64,000 nt of DNA from assembly GCA_958348245.1 (NCBI GenBank), contig CATVYJ010000001.1:1-64000 (forward strand), given 5' to 3'. Position 1 is the stretch's first letter, and every line of letters begins with the position of its first letter. Below, one piece after another: positions 1-7,275 of the stretch. The notes under the pieces are model-generated. The model worked only from the letters and a program-made list of their open reading frames with translations. It did not search any database and had not been told where the DNA came from. A program made the position numbers and the translations under genes. Origin of the DNA: an uncultured Veillonellaceae bacterium. Its GTDB lineage: Bacteria; Bacillota; Negativicutes; Veillonellales; Dialisteraceae.

Positions 1-1320
1 GTCGCACCCCTCGCGGGGTGCGTGAGTTGAAATTGTGCAGGTGCAAAGACGCGAATGTCAATCCGACCCGTCGCACCCCTCGCGGGGTGCGTGAGTTGAA
101 ATTGTTTTGCATTGGCTTTATCATCTGGAACGAGCGGTCGCACCCCTCGCGGGGTGCGTGAGTTGAAATTTCCAACATAAGCGACCGCTCGTCCGGCGTT
201 TTCAGTCGCACCCCTCGCGGGGTGCGTGAGTTGAAATGCTTCGTGCTCTGCTTCGCGCGCCCATCCATGCGCGTCGCACCCCTCGCGGGGTGCGTGAGTT
301 GAAATCGTAGTATCGCGGCGTCATAAACGTATAGTAGTTGTCGCACCCCTCGCGGGGTGCGTGAGTTGAAATGTGATTGACAGCGAAGAAGGAATCACGA
401 CACGGGTGTCGCACCCCTCGCGGGGTGCGTGAGTTGAAATAAAAAATCCCCATAAAACGCTTGACACAAAATCGGGTCGCACCCCTCGCGGGGTGCGTGA
501 GTTGAAATAAAGACAAGTGGCTCAATCGTACGCAGAAATGGAAGTCGCACCCCTCGCGGGGTGCGTGAGTTGAAATATGAAAAAACTCGCTAAATTGGGG
601 GACGTTGCAGACGTCGCACCCCTCGCGGGGTGCGTGAGTTGAAATCCGAAGGGCACGCTGTCACGGGACGTCGACGTCGTCGCACCCCTCGCGGGGTGCG
701 TGAGTTGAAATATTGGTTTCCCTCCCTTCGGTCCGCCGCCCTTTAGTCGCACCCCTCGCGGGGTGCGTGAGTTGAAATTTCGAAGCGCCAGTCGGTATCG
801 CTGTATCTGGATAGTCGCACCCCTCGCGGGGTGCGTGAGTTGAAATGGGTAGATGCCCATGACGGCCCGGTCCCCGAATCCGTCGCACCCCTCGCGGGGT
901 GCGTGAGTTGAAATATACGGTGCTCCCTCCCGGCGCATTGATGCCCATGAGTCGCACCCCTCGCGGGGTGCGTGAGTTGAAATGCCATCGGCCGATACTT
1001 TCCTGCGGTAGAGCGCCGTCGCACCCCTCGCGGGGTGCGTGAGTTGAAATTGGAATTATGGAGTTATCAGACCCGAGTCATTAGTCGCACCCCTCGCGGG
1101 GTGCGTGAGTTGAAATTCGATTGCGTTGTCTCTTTTGATTTGCCTGATGATGTCGCACCCCTCGCGGGGTGCGTGAGTTGAAATTATTAATAATAATTAA
1201 TAATCTATGAGATACCGTCGTCGCACCCCTCGCGGGGTGTGTGAGTTGAAATCTTGAATTATGGTCATATAATACCCGCGTCATTATGTCGCACCCCTCG
1301 CGGGGTGCGTGAGTTGAAAT
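1..1320 (+). CRISPR. CRISPR array, type I-C-like, 20 repeats / 19 spacers, leader end outside the window
   Basis: Twenty 33-nt repeats start at 1, 70, 137, 205, 273, 340, 408, 476, 544, 613, 679, 746, 814, 882, 951, 1018, 1084, 1152, 1220 and 1288, separated by 33-36 nt spacers. Each repeat carries a perfect 8-bp stem (CGCACCCC / GGGGTGCG) with loop TCGC and ends in TTGAAAT, the 3' handle typical of type I-C repeats. In that orientation the leader lies to the left. Base 1 is exactly the start of a repeat, so the array probably continues off the window. Only the repeat at 1220 deviates (C to T at 1240), next to the presumed old end. No cas gene is in the window, so the type rests on the repeat alone. 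Confidence 0.97.
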
Positions 1321-1555
1321 GGCTATCAGGAACGATAGGCGGAATATTGGTATAATCTGCTTCTCCTCGGGGATTGCATTGCCGGGCGGTTTGATTTTGA
1401 GAAGTCCTATGTTATGATGGAATTGAGAAAAATTAGAGAATACTGGATTTGCATGAGAAAGCGCGAGGGGAAAATGAGCGGCGCCGTAAAAATAAAAGAA
1501 GAAGCGCGCCGCGGCGCTTTCTTTTCATGGACTTTGACCGGGAGGGGAGGAGACT
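1321..1555 (+). promoter_or_regulatory. CRISPR trailer and leader of the response-regulator gene
   Basis: This stretch holds no gene. A plausible promoter is TTGATT (1391-1396), 16 bp, TATGAT (1413-1418). A GC-rich hairpin (AAGCGC 1502-1507 with GCGCTT 1514-1519) sits between an A-rich left side and a T-rich right side. It could terminate transcription from either side or act as an attenuator ahead of 1556. A ribosome-binding site, GGGAGGGGAGGAG, lies just before the ATG at 1556. Confidence 0.5.
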
Positions 1556-2236
1556 ATGAGGAATTGTGTGTTGATTATCGAGAGCGATAAGAGTGTGGGC
1601 CATTTCCTGCAGATGAAGCTGGAGTCGGAGGGCTTCACGTGTCTGCATGATAATACGGGAGAGTCGGCGGTGGATCTGGCGGGGCAGCGGCAGGTGGACC
1701 TGATCGTGCTGGACCCGGACCCGCCCATGAAGGAGGGGCACGCCATCCTCGGCCGGGTGCGGTCGGTGAGTTCGCTTCCCGTGATTTATCTGTCGGAGAA
1801 TGCGTCGGTGGACGCGAAGGTGCAGGCGCTCGACGCGGGGGCGGACGATTATCTCACGAAGCCTTATGCCACGAAGGAGCTGGTGGCCCGCGTGCGGGCG
1901 GCGTTGCGCCGGCATGACGCGCCGGCGATCGTGGCGGACCCGTCGTACACCATCCGCGATCTGTACATTTATCCGGACCGGCATGAGGTGCGGGTGGGGG
2001 ATGAGTATATCGACCTCACGAAAAAGGAGTTTGACCTGCTGCTGTTTCTGGCGAAAAATAAAAACCGGGTGCTCACCCGCCAGCAGATTCTGGAAGAGGT
2101 ATGGGGTTACGGCTATGTGGGGAATACGAATATTGTGGACGTGTACGTGCGCTATCTCCGCAGCAAGATCGATGAGAAAATCGGGCGGAAATATATCCAC
2201 ACGATCCGCGGCATCGGCTACGTGGTGAGGGACTGA
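1556..2236 (+). CDS. Orphan OmpR/PhoB-family response regulator
   Basis: A 226-residue two-domain transcription factor. Residues 1-118 are a receiver domain with the phospho-acceptor Asp53 (VLDPD) and the conserved Lys in DDYLTKP. Residues ~128-226 are a winged-helix DNA-binding domain (KKEFDLLL, the recognition helix around NIVDVYVRYLRSKI, and the terminal IRGIGYV). The acidic pocket reads E9-S10-D11 rather than the usual adjacent acidic pair, and a Ser (IYLSEN) replaces the usual switch Thr, so phosphorylation behaviour may be unusual. No histidine kinase is adjacent. The stop codon overlaps the rnmV start, suggesting co-translation with RNA-processing genes. Target genes are unknown. Confidence 0.9.
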   Translation: MRNCVLIIESDKSVGHFLQMKLESEGFTCLHDNTGESAVDLAGQRQVDLIVLDPDPPMKEGHAILGRVRSVSSLPVIYLSENASVDAKVQALDAGADDYLTKPYATKELVARVRAALRRHDAPAIVADPSYTIRDLYIYPDRHEVRVGDEYIDLTKKEFDLLLFLAKNKNRVLTRQQILEEVWGYGYVGNTNIVDVYVRYLRSKIDEKIGRKYIHTIRGIGYVVRD

Positions 2237-2784
2237 TGATCCGGCAGGTTATCGTGGCGGAGGGGAAGTCCGACGCGGCGGTCATCACCCGCGCGGTGGA
2301 TGCGGATGTGATGGTCACGGAGGGGTATACCCTGCGCCCGGCGGTCCTCGCGGATCTCCGCGCCGCATATGAGCGGCGGGGGCTTATCATTCTCACGGAC
2401 CCGGACGGCCCGGGGGAGCGCATCCGGGCGCGGCTCGCGGCGCTCTTTCCAGAGGCTCTCCATGCGTTTGTGCCGAAAGCGGAGGCGCAGACGGAGGACG
2501 ACGTGGGCGTGGAGAACGCGTCGCCCGAGGCGATCCGGGAAGCGCTCGCAAAGGTGCGCGTGCGGACGGCGGAACCGTCGGAGCACTTTTCCGCGGCGGA
2601 TCTTTTCGCGGCGGGGCTGTCGGGGTGCGGCGATGCGGCGGAGCGCCGGGCCCGCGTGGGAGCCGCGCTGGGCATCGGGTACGGCAATGCCAGGCAGTTT
2701 GTGAAACGGCTCAATCATTTCGGCGTCACCGAAGAGGAATGGCGGAGGGCGCTTGCTTTGCTGGAGGAGGAATCACATGCTTGA
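2236..2784 (+). CDS. rnmV: Ribonuclease M5 (5S rRNA maturation)
   Basis: A 182-residue protein with an N-terminal TOPRIM domain: VIVAEGKSDAAVI supplies the catalytic Glu and LTDPDGPGERIR the DxD metal site. Length and layout match RNase M5, which trims 5S rRNA precursors with ribosomal protein L18 in low-GC Gram-positives and relatives. It starts at an ATG sharing one base with the previous stop (TGATG) and overlaps the following rsmA start by 8 nt. The rnmV-rsmA order is the common Firmicute arrangement, which supports the call. Confidence 0.93.
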   Translation: MIRQVIVAEGKSDAAVITRAVDADVMVTEGYTLRPAVLADLRAAYERRGLIILTDPDGPGERIRARLAALFPEALHAFVPKAEAQTEDDVGVENASPEAIREALAKVRVRTAEPSEHFSAADLFAAGLSGCGDAAERRARVGAALGIGYGNARQFVKRLNHFGVTEEEWRRALALLEEESHA

Positions 2785-3649
2785 AGTGGAACTGGCGGAC
2801 CGCCAGACGGTGCAGTACATCGTGCGCCGGTTCAATCTGCGGCTGAAGCACAAACTGGGGCAGAATTTTCTCATCCGGCCCGACGTGGTGCGCGCTATCG
2901 CGGAAGCGGCGGAGCTCGCGCCGGGGACGCCGGTCATGGAGATCGGCCCGGGGATCGGCACGCTCACGCAGGCGCTGGCCCGCACGGGGGCGGAGGTGAC
3001 GGCCTTTGAGATCGACCGGAGTCTTGAACATGTGCTGGCGCACACCATGGCGCCCTACGACAATGTGCGCATCATTTACGAGGACGTGCTGAAGGCGGAT
3101 CTTCCGGCGGTCCTGGGGGAGAGAACGTGGCACGCGGCGGCGAATCTGCCGTACTACATCACCACGCCCATCCTGCTCTATCTCATTCAGTCGGAGCTGC
3201 CCATTTCGCTCTTCGTCTTCATGATGCAGAAAGAAGTGGCGGAGCGCATTCTGGCCGAGCCGGGGAGCAAGGTGTACGGGGCGCTCACCATCGCAGTGCA
3301 GTATTACTGCACTGTCGAGCCGGTGATGGACATTCCGCCTGCGGCGTTCATTCCGAGGCCGCAGGTGACGTCCACGGTGCTGAAGCTGCGCCGGAGAGAG
3401 ACGCCCGCCGTGGCGGTGAAGGAAGAGAAGCTCTTTTTCCGCCTCGTGAAGATGGGCTTCGGCCAGCGGCGCAAGGTCTTCACAAACGCCATGAAGACCG
3501 GCGGCATCTCCGCAGAGCTGGGCGCGGCCATGCTGGAGGCGGCGGGCATCGACGGGAAGCGCCGGGGGGAGACGTTCTCCATGGAGGAGTACGCCCGTCT
3601 GGCCGACGCGTGGCATGATCTGAAAGAGAAGGCGGCGGTTTCCGGTTGA
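2777..3649 (+). CDS. rsmA: 16S rRNA (adenine1518/1519-N6)-dimethyltransferase
   Basis: A 290-residue KsgA/RsmA methyltransferase that dimethylates two adjacent adenosines in helix 45 of 16S rRNA. The FLIRPDVV entry motif, SAM-binding MEIGPGIGTLT and catalytic NLPYY are all present. The ATG at 2777 is preferred to an in-frame ATG at 2753 because GGAGGAGG (2763-2770) sits at proper distance and the protein then begins like its homologues. It overlaps the end of rnmV. The -35 box of the next promoter overlaps its stop codon. Confidence 0.95.
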   Translation: MLEVELADRQTVQYIVRRFNLRLKHKLGQNFLIRPDVVRAIAEAAELAPGTPVMEIGPGIGTLTQALARTGAEVTAFEIDRSLEHVLAHTMAPYDNVRIIYEDVLKADLPAVLGERTWHAAANLPYYITTPILLYLIQSELPISLFVFMMQKEVAERILAEPGSKVYGALTIAVQYYCTVEPVMDIPPAAFIPRPQVTSTVLKLRRRETPAVAVKEEKLFFRLVKMGFGQRRKVFTNAMKTGGISAELGAAMLEAAGIDGKRRGETFSMEEYARLADAWHDLKEKAAVSG

Positions 3650-3675
3650 CAGGCGGCGCGGGCCGGTGCTATACT
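3646..3675 (+). promoter_or_regulatory. Sigma-70-type promoter of the Trp T-box/ECF operon
   Basis: TTGACA (3646-3651), 18 bp, TATACT (3670-3675). The -35 box overlaps the rsmA stop codon. The Trp T-box leader follows directly. Confidence 0.8.
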
Positions 3676-3694
3676 GACATCAATTTAGAAATCA

Positions 3695-3973
3695 AAACGC
3701 AAACTCAGTGAGCGGGAAGAGTACGCTGATGAGACGCAGCAAAGAGAGCCGGCGGCGGTGAGAGTCCGGTATGCTATCGTCAGGGGAATGGGCCCGGGAG
3801 AGGCAGCCTGATCCGGAGACGGGGTAGGCGCTGACGGAACTTTCGCCGTTACAGGAAAGCGTATACTATCATGTATATGTCGAGCCGGGCTCTCAGGAGC
3901 CAATCAGGGTGGCACCGCGGAATCATAACCTTTCGTCCCTTTGCATTCGTGCAGGGGGAGGAAAGGTTTTTTA
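3695..3973 (+). promoter_or_regulatory. T-box leader, tryptophan specifier (TGG)
   Basis: A tRNA-sensing leader. Stem I carries GAGAGCCGG...GGTGAGAGTCCGG. The specifier position, read by analogy with the other two leaders in this window (specifier followed by a purine-C-C/T...GGAG/TGAG strand), is TGG at 3789-3791. The T-box sequence AGGGTGGCACCGCGG is at 3906-3920. A terminator follows: AACCTTTC paired with GAAAGGTT, then a T run, ending near 3973. Uncharged tRNA-Trp should stabilise the antiterminator and switch on the transporter operon when tryptophan is scarce. The downstream gene resembles TrpP, which agrees with the specifier. Confidence 0.93.
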
Positions 3974-4010
3974 TTTGTACAGACGCCGGAGGGCGGGAAA
4001 GGAGAAGCAT

Positions 4011-5495
4011 ATGGAAACGGTGAGCGACGTATCGCAGCTTGTATTTACCAAGGCGAGGGGAGGACGCTTCCGCTGGCTCACGGTGTCCACGCTCATGCTG
4101 GCCATCGGGATGATTCTTCATCTGGTGTCGCCGTCCATCGCGGGCTTCACGCCGAACTGGATGATCGCCACGTACTGCGTGGCCATCCTCCTCACGAAGC
4201 CTTCGTACCGGCAGTGCCTCGGCATCTGCATGGTGGCGGCGCTCATGGAGGTCTTCACGAGCAAGTCCGCTTTTCCTTACGGGGACTTTGCGAGCGAATT
4301 TGCCGGGGCGTACGTGGCGGGCTTCTTTGCCCACAGCGTGCCGCCCATCCGCATCGGGAAATTTTCCCTGCGGCCCATGCTGGCGGGCTTCGTCACCACC
4401 ATGGTGTCCGGCACGGTCTTCGTGACCATTCTCATGCTGGTCATGGGCATTCCCATGAATGTGTACCTCTACGGCATCATGCCCGCGGTGGTGCTCGTCG
4501 CGGTGGGGAACGCCATCATCACGCCGTTCCTGTATTTCCCGGCGCTGCGGCTCTTTGAGTCCATGCATTACATGGCCGCGTCGGAAGAAGAAGACAGCGA
4601 CCACAGCGGTCTCGTCCTCCGGCAGGCGCAGCCCGGCATCGTGAGCGTGGAGCATCTCACGTATACCTATCCTTTCTCGGAGAAGCCCGCGCTCACGGAC
4701 GTGTCGCTCCAGATCCGGGAAAACGATTTCGTGGTGGTCACCGGGCCGAACGGCGCGGGCAAGACGACGCTGCTTATGGCCATGATCGGCGCGGCGCCCC
4801 ATTATTACGGCGGCACCATGCGGGGCATGGTGTACACCGACGGGCGGGCCACCACGCAGACAAGCATCGCCGATCTCGCGTCGAGCATCGGCGTCATCCT
4901 CGCGGACTACGGCGCGCAGATCGTCACCATGACCGTGGGCGAGGAAATGGCCTTCACGCTGGAAAATCACGGCTTTCCGCCGGAGGAAATCCGCCGGCGC
5001 GCGAAGGAAGCGCTGGCGAAGGTGCATCTGGACGGGCTGGAGGAACGGAAGGTGTCCACCCTCTCCGGCGGGCAGCGCCAGCGTCTGGCCATCGCGGCGG
5101 TGCTGGCGGAAGAGCCGAAGGTGCTCGTCTTCGACGAACCCACGTCGGCGCTCGATCCGGAAGGCATCCACGATTTCTACGAGCTCGTGGGCAGCCTGAA
5201 CCGGGACTACGGCATGACCGTGGTCGTGGCGGAGCACCATCTGGAAGCGGTGCTGCCTTATGCGAAGCGCTTCGTCCTGCTGGAAGGCGGGCGCGTGGTG
5301 AGCGAAGGAGAGCCGGAGGCGGTGATGCGCGCCATGTACCGGCAGCATATTTACGAAGAAGCCATTCCGGATCTTTTCCGGGCGCAGCTTGATCTCGAAG
5401 CGGAAGGGGAAACCTTTGAAAGGTCCTTCCTCAGCATGGGGAACGCTGTCGCGGCGGTCAAGGGGAATTTCGGAAAGGGGGAAGCGGGATGCTGA
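4011..5495 (+). CDS. Tryptophan-type ECF transporter: S-component fused to ECF ATPase
   Basis: A 494-residue fusion. Residues ~15-190 are a hydrophobic substrate-binding (S) module that resembles Bacillus TrpP (for example the LAIGMILHLVSPSIAGFTPNWM region). After a charged linker, residues ~207-455 form an ABC ATPase with Walker A GPNGAGKTT, signature LSGGQRQR and Walker B VLVFDEPTS. S-components and ECF ATPases are normally separate proteins, so the fusion is notable. The ATG at 4011 follows AAGGAGAAGC; an earlier in-frame ATG at 3909 lies inside the T-box and is rejected. The next two genes supply a second ATPase and the T subunit, completing a dedicated importer at the cytoplasmic membrane. 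Confidence 0.87.
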   Translation: METVSDVSQLVFTKARGGRFRWLTVSTLMLAIGMILHLVSPSIAGFTPNWMIATYCVAILLTKPSYRQCLGICMVAALMEVFTSKSAFPYGDFASEFAGAYVAGFFAHSVPPIRIGKFSLRPMLAGFVTTMVSGTVFVTILMLVMGIPMNVYLYGIMPAVVLVAVGNAIITPFLYFPALRLFESMHYMAASEEEDSDHSGLVLRQAQPGIVSVEHLTYTYPFSEKPALTDVSLQIRENDFVVVTGPNGAGKTTLLMAMIGAAPHYYGGTMRGMVYTDGRATTQTSIADLASSIGVILADYGAQIVTMTVGEEMAFTLENHGFPPEEIRRRAKEALAKVHLDGLEERKVSTLSGGQRQRLAIAAVLAEEPKVLVFDEPTSALDPEGIHDFYELVGSLNRDYGMTVVVAEHHLEAVLPYAKRFVLLEGGRVVSEGEPEAVMRAMYRQHIYEEAIPDLFRAQLDLEAEGETFERSFLSMGNAVAAVKGNFGKGEAGC

Positions 5496-6298
5496 CGCTC
5501 AATGACGTATCGTTTCATTACGGCAAGGACGGGCCGGCGGTCCTGCGGCACATCAGCCTGTCTTTCGACCGCGGCGAGTTCGTAGCCATCACGGGCAGGA
5601 ACGGCAGCGGCAAGACCACCATCACGCGGCTGCTCACGGGACTGGAGACGCCCACCGCGGGGACGGTCTTCTATGATGGGAAGGATGTGACGGGCGAGAG
5701 CGCGGCGGAGCGGAGCCGCTTCATCGGCTACGTGTTCCAGCAGCCGGACCGGCAGATGTTCATGCCCACCGTGCGGGAAGAAGTGGGCTTCGGCCCGTAC
5801 CAGCAGGGGCGGCGCGGGGCCGAGCTGGACGCGCTCGTGGACGAAGCCATGAAGCGCGCCGACGTGTACCGCCTGGCGGACGAATACCCGCGGACGCTCT
5901 CCCGGGGCGACCAGCAGCGCACGGCCATCGCGTCGGCGCTCGCCATGCACACGGAGTACATCGTGCTGGACGAGCCGACGAGCGGGCAGGACGGCCGGGA
6001 GAAAAAGCGCCTCTCCGCGCTGATGACGGAGCTCCGCCGCGCGGGCATCACCGTGCTCCTCGTGACGCACGATATGGACATCGTCGCCGGGGAATGCACC
6101 CGGGCGGTGGTCATTGCCGATCATGAAGTCGCTTTCGACGGGCGGCCGGAAGAACTCTTTGCGGAAGGGCGGCCCGAGGCGTGGGGCCTCGCCTGTCCTG
6201 CGTCGGTGCGGTTGGGCCGGGCGCTTCCCGGCGCGCCGTACTGCAAAGACATGAAGACGTTCTGTGACATGTACCGGAAAGCGAGGGAAGCAAAATGA
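5489..6298 (+). CDS. ECF transporter ATPase (EcfA2-like)
   Basis: A 269-residue ABC ATPase with Walker A GRNGSGKTT, Q-loop VFQQPDRQMF, Walker B YIVLDEPTS and switch His in VTHDMD. The signature reads LSRGDQQR instead of the standard LSGGQ, as in the weaker partner of asymmetric ECF ATPase pairs. It probably pairs with the ATPase half of the preceding fusion to energise tryptophan uptake. It overlaps its neighbours at both ends (7 nt with the fusion, 4 nt with the T component), so the operon is translationally coupled. Confidence 0.9.
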   Translation: MLTLNDVSFHYGKDGPAVLRHISLSFDRGEFVAITGRNGSGKTTITRLLTGLETPTAGTVFYDGKDVTGESAAERSRFIGYVFQQPDRQMFMPTVREEVGFGPYQQGRRGAELDALVDEAMKRADVYRLADEYPRTLSRGDQQRTAIASALAMHTEYIVLDEPTSGQDGREKKRLSALMTELRRAGITVLLVTHDMDIVAGECTRAVVIADHEVAFDGRPEELFAEGRPEAWGLACPASVRLGRALPGAPYCKDMKTFCDMYRKAREAK

Positions 6299-6978
6299 CG
6301 AATCTGGTGCCGATAACAAAAATTCTGCTCACGGCGGGGACGGCCGTGTGGGCGCTCGTGCTGCACCGCCCGGACACGCTGGCGGCGCTCATGGCGGCAG
6401 AGCTGTTGCTTCTCCTCGCGGCGGGGCAGCTCGTGAAAAACCGGAAAGCGGTCCTCATGCTGGGCGTCTTCGCTTTCTTCCTCGGCCTCATCGAATACAT
6501 CGGCGGCGGCCCCGTTGAAGAATGCGTCGTGGCGGCGCTCCGCATGATGGACATGACGCTCCTCTTCATTTATCTCCTCGGCACGACCCGCCTGCAGGAC
6601 CTCACCGCGGCCATGGTGCAGCAGCTGAAAATTCCCTACGAATACGCTTTCATGTTCACCGCGGGCCTGCGGTTCATTCCCGATTTCATTGAAGAGAACC
6701 GCGCCGTAGCGGAGGCGCAGGCCTGCCGGGGACTTGCCATGGAAGGCAACTTTTTCAGGAAAGTGCACCGCTACATGTCCATCGTGCGGCCCCTCATGCT
6801 GCGGTCTCTCGGACGGAGCGAAACCATGGCGCTCTCGCTGGAGCTGCGCGGCTTCGGCGGGGCGCGGCGCACCTTCATGGAAAGCGTCGCCCCGAAGGGG
6901 ATGGACTACGTCTCCTTCGTCCTCATGGCCCTCGTCACCGCCGGCGTCGTCTACGGACGCATCGCGCTGGGCTTCTGA
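6295..6978 (+). CDS. ecfT: ECF transporter transmembrane T component
   Basis: A 227-residue membrane protein with several hydrophobic segments in the first ~120 residues and a cytoplasmic coupling region. It contains the coupling signatures ACRGLAMEGN and ELRGFGGARR, matching the two A-R-G type motifs with which EcfT proteins contact the two ATPases. It is the last gene of the Trp T-box operon and is followed by a terminator. Together with the previous two genes it gives S, A, A' and T functions from three polypeptides. Confidence 0.9.
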   Translation: MTNLVPITKILLTAGTAVWALVLHRPDTLAALMAAELLLLLAAGQLVKNRKAVLMLGVFAFFLGLIEYIGGGPVEECVVAALRMMDMTLLFIYLLGTTRLQDLTAAMVQQLKIPYEYAFMFTAGLRFIPDFIEENRAVAEAQACRGLAMEGNFFRKVHRYMSIVRPLMLRSLGRSETMALSLELRGFGGARRTFMESVAPKGMDYVSFVLMALVTAGVVYGRIALGF

Positions 6979-6994
6979 ATAGCAGACAAAGTAA

Positions 6995-7023
6995 AACGGC
7001 TTCGGACATCCGGGGCCGTTTTT
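6995..7023 (+). terminator. Rho-independent terminator of the ECF operon
   Basis: AACGGC (6995-7000) pairs with GCCGTT (7015-7020), followed by a T run. Confidence 0.8.
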
Positions 7024-7078
7024 GCGTGGAAAGAAAGGAGGATAGTGACGAGCGGATGAAAAAATTTTGAGCGGGACA

Positions 7079-7183
7079 TTTTCAAATTCTTCTGACTTCA
7101 AAATGCCGGATTTTCAAAATCATCTGGATTTCCTGTGAAAATTTTGCAAAGGGCTCCGCAGCGGATACGGAAAATTCTGGAAG
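7079..7183. repeat. Imperfect direct repeat, left copy, flanking the 7276 gene
   Basis: Two blocks match the copy at 8871-8959. 7079-7103 matches 8871-8895 at 24 of 25 positions, and 7129-7183 matches 8905-8959 at about 42 of 55. The first block is itself nearly palindromic (TTTTCAAAT ... ATTTCAAAA). The rest of 7024-7226 is AT-rich and without a gene. Confidence 0.75.
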
Positions 7184-7226
7184 AAAACGCATGAAAGACT
7201 AAAAAGTGTTGCCTCGGACGGTACTT

Positions 7227-7255
7227 TTGATTTCTTCTCGAAGATTTGCTACACT
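7227..7255 (+). promoter_or_regulatory. Promoter of the 7276 gene
   Basis: TTGATT (7227-7232), 17 bp, TACACT (7250-7255). The stretch from GCTACACTGCGG through the ribosome-binding site TAAGGAGGGAT is nearly identical upstream of the paralogue at 54751. Confidence 0.7.
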
Positions 7256-7275
7256 GCGGATAAGGAGGGATGACC

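Noticed and set aside
847..950. Shared GATGCCCATGA in two neighbouring spacers
   Set aside because: Only 11 nt in common with different flanks, too little to argue for a common protospacer.
202..1284. Several 67-138-codon minus-strand ORFs
   Set aside because: They are translations of the CRISPR repeats (recurring THPARGAT or STHAPREGCD units) and carry no gene-like signal.
1496..1525. Definite terminator of the CRISPR transcript
   Set aside because: The hairpin is real, but the T tract is interrupted and a promoter lies between the array and the hairpin, so its role is uncertain.
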